Positions 36,767 through 45,284 of a stretch of 64,000 nucleotides of DNA are shown here, one piece after another. This DNA is from CAIQQQ01 sp037445025 (GTDB taxonomy: Bacteria; Pseudomonadota; Alphaproteobacteria; Acetobacterales; Acetobacteraceae). Within the stretch, counting starts at the first letter, position 1. Each line of letters begins with the position of its first letter. The notes under the pieces are model-generated. The model was not told the origin of the DNA, did no database searches, and saw only the letters and a list, made by a program, of their open reading frames with translations. Position numbers and translations under genes: made by a program. Location of the stretch: positions 62,001 to 126,000 of the forward strand of contig JBBILI010000007.1 of the NCBI GenBank assembly GCA_037445025.1. Direction: 5' to 3'.

Positions 36767-37972
36767 GTGAAAGCATGCTACGCCTTGGGACAGCCACACG
36801 ATCAAACTGATCACCTCAATCTCCTGCTGCTCAGCGGCAGTGCGGCATGGTCATGTGCGGTGATCGAGGCGGCCCGGGCCATGGGCATCGATCATCTGCA
36901 CACCACGGACAATCCGCAGGAGGCTGTGGTACGCTTGGCCGGCGGCTTTCCGCCTGTGTCGCATCTGCTGATGCATGCCGGCTCCGCTGGCAGCCTGCTG
37001 CCCCAGCTGATCGACCTGACCGCCGGCGAAAGCCCGCGCGGCATCGCCATGGTGGTGCTGGGCGATGCCGGGCCGCTGCGCACCAGCCGCTCCGCCGCGG
37101 CGATGACCTTCGTGGCCGATTCCGCTCTGCCGGGCCGTAGCTGGCTGGCTCGGGTGCTCGCGTCCGACCACGCCCGCGGTGCCGGCGGCCAGGAGCGCCT
37201 TTCGCTGCCCGAGCTGCGCAACGCGCTGAACGGCGCGCGCATTCAGACCCGTTATCAGCCGATTGTACGCATGTCTGACGGGCATCCGATCGGGCTGGAG
37301 GTTCTGGCGCGGCTGGAACACCCAACCCGTGGCATTCTGCAGCCGGATCTGTTCGTGCCGCAGATCGAGGAGGCTGGTCTCGCCTGGCCGCTTACCGAGG
37401 CTGTTGTTCGCCGCGCCTTCGAGGACTGGGGCCGCGGCCGGCTGGCCAGCTTTGGCCTGACGCTGGCGCTGAATTTCCCGCTCGACGTGCTGCTGATCCC
37501 TGAGGCGCTGACCTGGCTTGAGGCACGGCGGCAGGAAGCGGAGATTCCGGCGGAGAGTCTGGTGATCGAACTGACCGAGAGTCGCCCGGTGAGCGAGATC
37601 GCGCGGCTGCGCCACGCCATCGCCACGCTGCGCAACCTGGGCTACGGGCTTGCGATCGACGATGTGGGGCCGCAGATCCGTGACCATAACGCGTTGCTGG
37701 ATCTGCAGTTCACGGCGCTGAAGCTCGACAAGGACCTGGTGCGCGAAAGCCCGGACAGCAGCAGTGCCGCGCAGTTCCTGGACCAGACCATTGCCGCCGC
37801 GCGGGCGGCCAAGCTGCTGATTGTGGCGGAAGGCGTGGAGGATGCCGATATCTGGGCGCGGATGCGGGCGCTCGGTGTGGACCAGGCGCAGGGGTTTCTG
37901 GTGGCGCGCCCGCTGCCGGCGGCGGCGGTGCCGCTGTGGCACAGGGATTGGTGTGCGAGGCTGGAGGCTTAA
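36767..37972 (+). CDS. EAL-domain protein with receiver-like N-terminus; possible c-di-GMP phosphodiesterase
   Basis: 401 residues. The N-terminal 135 residues look like a receiver-type alpha/beta fold (LNLLLLSGSAAWSCAVIEAA, GIAMVVLGDAG) but lack the phospho-acceptor Asp pattern. The EAL domain (about 150-395) keeps the metal and base residues: Glu178 in the EVLAR form of EAL, Asn236, Glu268, Asp298-Asp299, Lys319, Glu355 and Gln375. Loop 6, normally DDFGTGYSS, reads DDVGPQIRD, so activity may be altered. The start is a GTG (36767); the nearest ATG is out of frame. The gene ends in TAA at the edge of a palindromic element. Confidence 0.85.
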   Translation: MKACYALGQPHDQTDHLNLLLLSGSAAWSCAVIEAARAMGIDHLHTTDNPQEAVVRLAGGFPPVSHLLMHAGSAGSLLPQLIDLTAGESPRGIAMVVLGDAGPLRTSRSAAAMTFVADSALPGRSWLARVLASDHARGAGGQERLSLPELRNALNGARIQTRYQPIVRMSDGHPIGLEVLARLEHPTRGILQPDLFVPQIEEAGLAWPLTEAVVRRAFEDWGRGRLASFGLTLALNFPLDVLLIPEALTWLEARRQEAEIPAESLVIELTESRPVSEIARLRHAIATLRNLGYGLAIDDVGPQIRDHNALLDLQFTALKLDKDLVRESPDSSSAAQFLDQTIAAARAAKLLIVAEGVEDADIWARMRALGVDQAQGFLVARPLPAAAVPLWHRDWCARLEA

Positions 37973-38227
37973 GAAAGTCCTTCTTTTCTGAAGAAAAGAA
38001 GCAAAAGACTTCCATCCCCTGACGACTCATGCCAACGGTCATAAAGAATGACCGTTGGTTTGAGTCTTGGTTTGGCGCGCCGCCGCCGGCCAACCCGGCG
38101 CGCGATACCAAGGGCCTTGATCGATGGAAGAGCCATCGATCAAGGCCGTCGGTATCACTCCCCAGAACAGGGCGTAAGCCAAAAGAAGGTTTTTTGGTTC
38201 TTTTTTTCAAAAAAGAACCGCTTCCTT
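37970..38227. repeat. Palindromic A/B element, copy 5 (extended, multi-hairpin)
   Basis: Hairpin A (37980-38001) and hairpin B (38196-38219) bracket three further palindromes: an 11-bp perfect stem CCAACGGTCAT/ATGACCGTTGG (38032-38058), a GC-rich GGCGCGCCG...CGGCGCGC region (about 38073-38103), and a 15-bp perfect stem GGCCTTGATCGATGG/CCATCGATCAAGGCC (38113-38147) enclosed by GATACC/GGTATC (38104-38156). It fills nearly all of the gap between the EAL stop and tRNA-Arg. By far the largest copy in the window. Confidence 0.88.
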
Positions 38228-38242
38228 GCTTTTTCTAAACCT

Positions 38243-38319
38243 TGGCGCACCCGGAAGGACTCGAACCTCCAACCCCCAGATTCGTAGTCTGGTGCTCTAT
38301 CCAATTGAGCTACGGGTGC
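38243..38319 (-). tRNA. tRNA-Arg (anticodon ACG), CCA encoded
   Basis: Read on the minus strand the sequence folds as a cloverleaf: acceptor GCACCCG/CGGGTGC, D-arm GCTC...GAGC, anticodon stem CCAGA/TCTGG with loop CTACGAA (anticodon ACG, becoming ICG), T-arm with GGTTCGAGTCC. The 3' CCA is encoded at 38243-38245. ACG is the usual arginine CGN-reading tRNA in bacteria. It is followed by the extended palindromic element and preceded by leuB on the same strand. Confidence 0.95.
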
Positions 38320-38369
38320 ATCGAGAGGCCGGACATAGACGATGAAATGCCGTCCGGCAATCCCTTAAA

Positions 38370-39482
38370 TCATGCGGCCTGCTTGTCCAATTCGCGGAGC
38401 AAGGCTTCGCCCATCACATGGGTGCTCACCTTCGCACAGCCCGGCGCCATGATGTCGGCCGTGCGCAGGCCGCTGACGAGCACGCGGGTGACGGCTGCTT
38501 CGATCATGTCGGCGTCCTCGTTCATGTCGAACGAATAGCGCAGCAGCATCGCAAAGCTCAGGATCTGCGCCAGCGGGTTGGCCAGGCCCTGGCCGGCGAT
38601 GTCAGGTGCCGAGCCGTGAATCGGCTCGTACAGCGCATGCCGGCGGCCGGAGCTGTCGGCGGCGCCCAGCGTGGCCGAGGGGAGCATGCCAAGCGAGCCG
38701 GTCAGCATCGAGGCGAGGTCGGACAGCAGGTCGCCGAACAGGTTGCCGGTCACGATCACGTCGAACTGCCTGGGATTGCGGACGAGCTGCATGGCGCAGT
38801 TGTCGGCGTACATGTGGCTGAGCTGCACATGGGGGTATTCGAGGGCGTGCAGCGCGGTGACGACCTGGCGCCACAGCAGGCCGCTCTCCATCACGTTGGC
38901 CTTTTCCACGCTGCACAGCCGGCCCTGGCGTTTGGCGGCGAGGTCGAACGCCACGCGGGCGACGCGTTCGATTTCGTTTGTGGTGTAGACCTCGGTGTTG
39001 ATGCCGCGCTGCTGGCCGTCCGGCAGCGTTTCGATGCCGCGGGGTTCGCCGAAGTAGATGCCGCCGGTGCTCTCGCGCACGATCATGATGTCGAGGCCCT
39101 TCACAACCTCGGGCTTGAGGGTGGAGGCGTCGATCATCGGGTCGAGCACGGTGGCGGGGCGGAGATTGGCGAACAGGCCGAGATCCTTGCGCAGACGCAG
39201 AATGGCCAGCTCGGGGCGCTTGTCGAAGCCCAGCTTGTCCCATTGCGGGCCGCCGACGGAGCCGAACAGGACGGCATCCGACGCGGCAGCGGCGGCCAGG
39301 GTCTCGTCGGTGATCGGGGTGCCATTCGCGTCGATGGAGGCGCCGCCGGCGAGACCCTCGGTGATGTTGAAGGAGACGTGACGGCGGCGGTCCATCCAGT
39401 CGATCAAGCGCTTCACTTCGTGCATGACTTCGGGGCCGATGCCGTCGCCAGGGAGCATCAGCATGTTTTTGTTCGACGGCAT
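38370..39482 (-). CDS. leuB: 3-isopropylmalate dehydrogenase
   Basis: NAD- and Mg-dependent oxidative decarboxylation of 3-isopropylmalate in leucine synthesis; cytosolic homodimer. 370 residues starting MPSNKNMLMLPGDGIGPEVM. Substrate/metal motifs: LFGSVGGPQWDKL (about 72), IVRESTGGIYFGEPRG (about 134), AVQ/EKANVMESG (about 195), NLFGDLLSDLASMLTGSLGM (about 245) and the NAD motif YEPIHGSAPDIAGQGLANPL (about 285). It follows leuD by 62 bp, with a palindromic element between. Confidence 0.96.
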   Translation of the reverse strand: MPSNKNMLMLPGDGIGPEVMHEVKRLIDWMDRRRHVSFNITEGLAGGASIDANGTPITDETLAAAAASDAVLFGSVGGPQWDKLGFDKRPELAILRLRKDLGLFANLRPATVLDPMIDASTLKPEVVKGLDIMIVRESTGGIYFGEPRGIETLPDGQQRGINTEVYTTNEIERVARVAFDLAAKRQGRLCSVEKANVMESGLLWRQVVTALHALEYPHVQLSHMYADNCAMQLVRNPRQFDVIVTGNLFGDLLSDLASMLTGSLGMLPSATLGAADSSGRRHALYEPIHGSAPDIAGQGLANPLAQILSFAMLLRYSFDMNEDADMIEAAVTRVLVSGLRTADIMAPGCAKVSTHVMGEALLRELDKQAA

Positions 39483-39492
39483 GGGGGAATCC

Positions 39493-39547
39493 TAAGTAAG
39501 AAGTTCTTTCTTTGAAAAGAAAGAACCAAAGAAACTTTTATTCGTTA
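39493..39547. repeat. Palindromic element, copy 6 (single B-type hairpin)
   Basis: Single hairpin GTTCTTTCTTTG-AAAAGAAAGAAC (39503-39526) followed by CAAAGAAACTTTTATTCGTTAA. It is a near copy of the B-type half of copy 4 and the reverse complement of copy 3. The leuD stop codon (39545-39547, TTA on the plus strand) is the last triplet of the element, and leuB starts 11 bp after its other end. Confidence 0.8.
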
Positions 39548-40156
39548 AGTGGAAATTTTGGGCATCCACGCGAGTTCGCGGGCTTCGAAGGTGTCGATCG
39601 CGCGGGCGTGCTGCAGGGTCTGGCCGATGTCGTCCAGGCCGTGGAGCAGCAGGTTGCGGCGGAACGGGTCGATCTCGAAGGGAATCTCCTCGCCGCTGGG
39701 GCGGACGACGACCTGGCGTTCGAGGTCCACCGTCACTCTCGCGTTGCCGCCGAGCTTGCTGTCCTCGATCAGCGCGTCACACACCTCACGCGGCAGGCGC
39801 ACCGGGAGAATGCCGTTCTTGAAGCAGTTGTTGTGGAAGATGTCGGCGAAATCCGGGGCAATGACGCAGCGGATGCCGAAATCCAGCAGCGCCCAGGGGG
39901 CGTGTTCGCGCGAGCTGCCGCAGCCGAAGTTTTCATGCGCAATCAGGATCTCGGCGTGGCGGTACGCGGGCTGGTTGAGCACGAAATCCGGGCGCTCGGC
40001 CCCGGTCTCGTCGTAGCGCAGCGTGTCGAACAGATGCACGCCGAGGCCGGTGCGCTTGATGGTCTTCAGGAAGCGCGCGGGGATGATCTTGTCGGTGTCG
40101 ACATTGGCGAGCGGCAGGGGTGCCGCCACGCCGGTGAGCTGGGTGAAGGGCTGCAT
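39545..40156 (-). CDS. leuD: 3-isopropylmalate dehydratase small subunit
   Basis: Swivelling subunit of isopropylmalate isomerase, works with LeuC. 203 residues starting MQPFTQLTGVAAPLPLANVD, the standard LeuD N-terminus; then VDTDKIIPARFLK (about 19-31), the NFGCGSSREHAPWALLDFG motif (about 73-91) and IFHNNCFKNGILPV. The start overlaps the leuC stop in TGATG, so translation is likely coupled. Confidence 0.96.
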   Translation of the reverse strand: MQPFTQLTGVAAPLPLANVDTDKIIPARFLKTIKRTGLGVHLFDTLRYDETGAERPDFVLNQPAYRHAEILIAHENFGCGSSREHAPWALLDFGIRCVIAPDFADIFHNNCFKNGILPVRLPREVCDALIEDSKLGGNARVTVDLERQVVVRPSGEEIPFEIDPFRRNLLLHGLDDIGQTLQHARAIDTFEARELAWMPKIST

Positions 40157-41556
40157 CAGACAAGCTCCCGAACGTCGGTGAGGTGACCGGTGACGGCGGC
40201 GGCGGCGGCCATGGCGGGGGAGAGCAAATGGGTGCGCCCGCCCGGGCCCTGGCGGCCCTCGAAGTTGCGGTTGGAGGTGCTGGCGCAGCGCTGGCCGGCG
40301 GTGAGCTTGTCGGGGTTCATGCCGAGGCACATCGAGCAGCCGGCCTCACGCCATTCAAACCCGGCGTCACGGAACACCTTGTCCAGGCCTTCGACCTCGG
40401 CCTGCAGCTTGATGAGGCCGGACCCGGGGACGACGAGGGCGCGCACGCCGGGGGCGACCTTGCGGCCCTGGGCCACGGCGGCCGCGGCGCGAAGATCCTC
40501 GATGCGGCTGTTGGTGCAGCTGCCGATGAAGACGACGTCGATGGCGACATCGGTCAGCTTCTGGCCGGCGGTGAGATTCATGTAATCGAGCATTCGCTGG
40601 AGCTGGACGCGCTTGGCTTCGTCGGGTTCGTCGGCGGGGTTGGGGACAGTGCCGGTGATGGGGGCCACGGCTTCGGGGTTGGTGCCCCAGGTGACCTGGG
40701 GGGCGATGGTGGCTGCGTCGATTTCGACGATCGTGTCGTAATGGGCGCCTTCGTCGGAGGCGAGGGTGCGCCAGTAGGCGACGGCGGCTTCGAAGGCTTC
40801 GCCCTTGGGGGCGTAGGGGCGGCCTTCGATGTAGGCGAAGGTTTTTTCGTCGGGCGCGATCATGCCGGAGCGGGCGCCGGCTTCGATGGACATGTTGCAG
40901 ACGGTCATGCGGCCGGCCATATCGAGCATACGGATGGCTTCGCCGGCGTATTCGATGACGTGGCCGGTGCCACCGGCGGTGCCGATGCGGCCGATGATGG
41001 CGAGTGCGATGTCCTTCGCGGTGCAGCCGACGGGGAGCACGCCATCGACCTTGATCAGCATGTTCTTGGCCGGCTTCTGCAGCAGCGTCTGGGTCGCGAG
41101 CACGTGTTCGACCTCGCTGGTGCCGATGCCGAAGGCGAGCGCGCCCATGGCGCCGTGAGTCGAGGTGTGGCTGTCGCCGCAGACGATGGTGAAGCCGGGG
41201 AGCGAGATGCCCTGTTCCGGGCCGATGACGTGGACGATGCCCTGGCGCGCGTCACGCAGGGGGAAGTAGGGCACGCCGAAATCGGCCACGTTGCGTTCCA
41301 GGGTTTCGACCTGGATGCGGCTGTCCTCTTCCAGGATGGGCAGCGAGCGGTCTTCGGTGTGGATGTTGTGGTCGACGACGGCGATGGTGGCGTCAGGCCT
41401 GCGGACGGGGCGGCCGGCGAGGCGGAGGCCTTCGAAGGCCTGCGGGCTGGTGACCTCGTGGACGAGATGCCGGTCGATGTAGAGGACGCAGGTGCCGTCG
41501 GGGAGTTTTTCGACGACGTGGGCGTTCCAGACTTTGTCGAACAGCGTCTGCGGCAT
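40156..41556 (-). CDS. leuC: 3-isopropylmalate dehydratase large subunit
   Basis: Aconitase-family subunit of isopropylmalate isomerase with a [4Fe-4S] cluster. 466 residues starting MPQTLFDKVWNAHVVEKLPD. Cluster cysteines are visible in VVFIGSCTNSRIEDLRAAA (about 345) and EAGCSMCLGMNPDKL (about 406). Other signatures are CGDSHTSTHGAMGALAFGIG (about 130) and the MSIEAGARSGMIAPDE region. First gene of leuCDB. Its ribosome-binding site AAGGGAG lies only just after the palindromic element that follows rplS. Confidence 0.96.
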   Translation of the reverse strand: MPQTLFDKVWNAHVVEKLPDGTCVLYIDRHLVHEVTSPQAFEGLRLAGRPVRRPDATIAVVDHNIHTEDRSLPILEEDSRIQVETLERNVADFGVPYFPLRDARQGIVHVIGPEQGISLPGFTIVCGDSHTSTHGAMGALAFGIGTSEVEHVLATQTLLQKPAKNMLIKVDGVLPVGCTAKDIALAIIGRIGTAGGTGHVIEYAGEAIRMLDMAGRMTVCNMSIEAGARSGMIAPDEKTFAYIEGRPYAPKGEAFEAAVAYWRTLASDEGAHYDTIVEIDAATIAPQVTWGTNPEAVAPITGTVPNPADEPDEAKRVQLQRMLDYMNLTAGQKLTDVAIDVVFIGSCTNSRIEDLRAAAAVAQGRKVAPGVRALVVPGSGLIKLQAEVEGLDKVFRDAGFEWREAGCSMCLGMNPDKLTAGQRCASTSNRNFEGRQGPGGRTHLLSPAMAAAAAVTGHLTDVRELV

Positions 41557-41580
41557 TTTGGTTCTCCCTTAGGCCAGGCA

Positions 41581-41713
41581 GCAAGCGCTTCTTTTTTTGT
41601 AAAAAAAGAAGCAAAAAAACTTTTTAACGCTGTCGCGGCTCTCTCCGGAGAGGGCCGCGACAGCCTGATGAAAATTTTTTGGTTCTTTTTTTTAAAAAAG
41701 AACCTCTTCCTTA
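41581..41713. repeat. Palindromic A/B element, copy 7 (after rplS)
   Basis: Hairpin A variant (41587-41612, GCTTCTTTTTTTGTAAAAAAAGAAGC), a central 36-bp palindrome (41629-41664, GCTGTCGCGGC...GCCGCGACAGC around CTCTCCGGAGAG) and hairpin B (41681-41704). T-runs follow the GC stem on each strand. The flank covers the rplS stop codon at 41711-41713 and the element reaches to within 25 bp of leuC, leaving almost no room for a separate leuC promoter. Confidence 0.88.
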
Positions 41714-42103
41714 CTCCGCCGCTGCTTCCTTCGGCGCCACAACATCCCGCGCACGCTCGGCGATACGCGCCGACTTGCCGCTGCGGCCGCGCAGATAATA
41801 CAGCTTCGCGCGGCGCACATCGCCGCGGCGCACGACGGCGATTTCGGCGATGGTCGGTGCGTAGAGCGGGAAGACGCGCTCCACACCTTCGCCATAGCTG
41901 ATCTTGCGCACGGTGAAGTTGCTGTTGAGGCCCTTGTTCGAGCGGGCGATGCAGACGCCCTCGAAGTTCTGCACGCGGGTGCGTTCGCCTTCGACGACCT
42001 TGACGGCGACGCGCAGCGTGTCGCCGGGCTGGAAGACGGGGACGGGGCGTTCGGCGACGAGCTTGGCGATCGTCTCGGCCTCGTATTGCTGGATGATGTT
42101 CAT
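41711..42103 (-). CDS. rplS: 50S ribosomal protein L19
   Basis: Large-subunit protein near the 30S-50S interface. 130 residues starting MNIIQQYEAETIAKLVAERP. Conserved segments: FQPGDTLRVAVKVVEGERTR (about 25-44), NFEGVCIARSNKGLNSNFTV (about 47-66) and KISYGEGVERVFPLYAPTI (about 68-86), ending RAKLYYLRGRSGKSARIAE. It overlaps trmD by four bases and is the last gene of the ffh-rpsP-rimM-trmD-rplS operon; its stop codon abuts a palindromic element that probably acts as terminator. Confidence 0.97.
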   Translation of the reverse strand: MNIIQQYEAETIAKLVAERPVPVFQPGDTLRVAVKVVEGERTRVQNFEGVCIARSNKGLNSNFTVRKISYGEGVERVFPLYAPTIAEIAVVRRGDVRRAKLYYLRGRSGKSARIAERARDVVAPKEAAAE

Positions 42104-42819
42104 GGGGTTGGTCCTTTCGCAGACACGATGGTGTGGGCGGCCCAGAGGTCGGGGCGGCGCTGTTGGGTGATGGTTTGGGACTGAAGGTGGCGCCAGGCGG
42201 CGATGGCCGCGTGGTTGCCGGACAGCAGGATGTCGGGGACGGCGCGGCCGTTCCAGTCCGCGGGGCGGGTGTAGTGCGGGTATTCGAGGAGGCCGTGGGA
42301 GAAGCTTTCCTCGATGCCGCTTTCGACCGCGCCCATGACGCCGGGGAGGAGACGGACGCAGGCGTCGAGCAGGACGAGGGCTGCGGTTTCGCCGCCGGAG
42401 AGGACGTAGTCGCCGATGCTGATCTCGGACATGGCCCGCGCGTCGATGACGCGTTGGTCGATGCCTTCGAAGCGGCCGCAGAGCAGGATGACGCCGGGGC
42501 CTGCTGCGAGTTCGGTGACGCGTTGCTGCGTCAGCGGCAGGCCGCGGGGGGTGAGGACGACGATTGGGCGATCGTCGGCCACGGCTGCGATGGCGGCGTC
42601 CAGCACGTCCGGGCGCATGACCATGCCGGCGCCGCCGCCGAAGGGGGTGTCGTCCACATTGCGGTGGCGGCCTTGGGCGTGGGCGCGGATGTCGTGGGCT
42701 TCCAGCGACCAGAGGCCGCGTTCCAGCGCGCGGCCGGCCAGCGACAGGCCGAGCGGACCGGGGAACATCTCGGGGAACAGGGTGAGGACGGTGGCGCGCC
42801 AGGGGGCGGGGGTCGTCAT
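42100..42819 (-). CDS. trmD: tRNA (guanine-N1-)-methyltransferase
   Basis: Methylates G37 of tRNAs with SAM to prevent +1 frameshifting. SPOUT-fold protein, 239 residues starting MTTPAPWRATVLTLFPEMFP. Signatures: VDDTPFGGGAGMVMRPDVL (about 55), LLCGRFEGIDQRVI (about 112) and SEISIGDYVLSGGETAALVL (about 131) with the trefoil-knot SAM site. Overlaps rimM and rplS by four bases each, the classic operon arrangement. Confidence 0.97.
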   Translation of the reverse strand: MTTPAPWRATVLTLFPEMFPGPLGLSLAGRALERGLWSLEAHDIRAHAQGRHRNVDDTPFGGGAGMVMRPDVLDAAIAAVADDRPIVVLTPRGLPLTQQRVTELAAGPGVILLCGRFEGIDQRVIDARAMSEISIGDYVLSGGETAALVLLDACVRLLPGVMGAVESGIEESFSHGLLEYPHYTRPADWNGRAVPDILLSGNHAAIAAWRHLQSQTITQQRRPDLWAAHTIVSAKGPTP

Positions 42820-43340
42820 TCGGCGGCCTCCGCTCTTGGTTCAACGATGATCTCGGACGGCGGTAGGATGGTGACTTTGCCGCCTTCGATGTCCACCAAC
42901 GGCACGCAGGCCTTGGTGAAGGGCACAATCAACGCGCCGATCTCCAGGCTGGTGCCGGCGCCGTAGTCGTGCACGGTGGTGATGCGGCCGAGCGCCCTGC
43001 CCTGCCCGTCGATCGCTTCCAGGCCGATGAGGTCGGCGAGGTAGAACTCGTCCTCTTCCACCGGGGGGAGTTTCGTGCGGGGGATGTAGAGGCGGGTGTT
43101 GACCAGGGCCTGGGCCGCTTCGCGCGTCGTGACGGGTGTGCGTCGACCTTCGATGATCTGGAAGAGCTCGGCGATGCCTTCGCTTTTCCATTTCAGCCGG
43201 AAGCGCCGGCCGCGATCATCGTCGAGCACGCCGTAGCTCGGCAGGGCCGTGGGGTCGGCGGTGTAGCTGTGCACGTGCACGAGCCCCCGCACGCCATGCG
43301 GCCTGCCGATCACGCCCATCAGGATGCGCTCTTGTGGCAT
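42816..43340 (-). CDS. rimM: Ribosome maturation factor RimM
   Basis: 30S assembly factor that binds S19 and helps mature the 16S 3' domain. 174 residues. N-terminal RimM barrel: RILMGVIGRPHGVRGLVHVH (about 5-24). C-terminal PRC-barrel: EDEFYLADLIGLEAIDGQGR (about 95-114) and IVPFTKACVPLVDIEGGKVT (about 138). Length and gene order are normal. Ten bp after rpsP. Confidence 0.95.
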   Translation of the reverse strand: MPQERILMGVIGRPHGVRGLVHVHSYTADPTALPSYGVLDDDRGRRFRLKWKSEGIAELFQIIEGRRTPVTTREAAQALVNTRLYIPRTKLPPVEEDEFYLADLIGLEAIDGQGRALGRITTVHDYGAGTSLEIGALIVPFTKACVPLVDIEGGKVTILPPSEIIVEPRAEAAE

Positions 43341-43349
43341 TCTGTCCGA

Positions 43350-43685
43350 TCAGCCGCCCGCTGCGGCCTTGGCGCGTTCCTGCGCCTTCTTCTTCGGGGC
43401 CGACTGGATCGGCTGCTCGTGCCAGGTGGGCATCGGGATCAGGCCGGCATTGCCGAGGAAGCGGGCGACGCGGTCGGTGGCGACGGCGCCTTCGCTCACC
43501 CAGTGGGTGATGCGGTCGTTGATGAGGCGGACGCGCTCGGCGTGGTCGGCGGGGAGCATGGGGTTGTAGCTGCCGACGCGCTCGATGAACCGGCCGTCGC
43601 GCGGGCTGCGGCTGTCGGCGACGACGATGTGGTAGTACGGACGCTTCTTGGCGCCGGCGCGGGCGAGGCGGATCTTAAGACCCAT
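43350..43685 (-). CDS. rpsP: 30S ribosomal protein S16
   Basis: Small-subunit protein of 111 residues starting MGLKIRLARAGAKKRPYYHI, the family signature, followed by VVADSRSPRDGRFIERVGSY and a C-terminal Lys/Ala tail (KKKAQERAKAAAGG) typical of alphaproteobacterial S16. It lies 27 bp after ffh and 9 bp before rimM. Confidence 0.97.
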   Translation of the reverse strand: MGLKIRLARAGAKKRPYYHIVVADSRSPRDGRFIERVGSYNPMLPADHAERVRLINDRITHWVSEGAVATDRVARFLGNAGLIPMPTWHEQPIQSAPKKKAQERAKAAAGG

Positions 43686-43712
43686 GGTGTTCAGTCTCCG
43701 TGGTGTTCGATA

Positions 43713-45092
<1,380 letters not shown>

Positions 45093-45284
45093 GGGTGGCA
45101 GATCCTCAACAGAATATGCGCCGCTGCGCGAACACTCGCGGAGCGACGGAAATAGGGGGGCGGTATGGGCTTGGGGGGCTTGGGTGTCAAGGGTCATGCG
45201 GGTGGGGCGGTGGCGGCGCGCGTGCTGCCCCTCCTGCGGGACTGCCGCTTCCCGGCGGTGGTTTTGGGGCTTATGTAGGACGGC

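Noticed and set aside
38243..38319. tRNA-Arg as an integration site for a genomic island
   Set aside because: No integrase, direct repeat of the tRNA 3' end or composition change is visible on either side; the neighbours are housekeeping genes.
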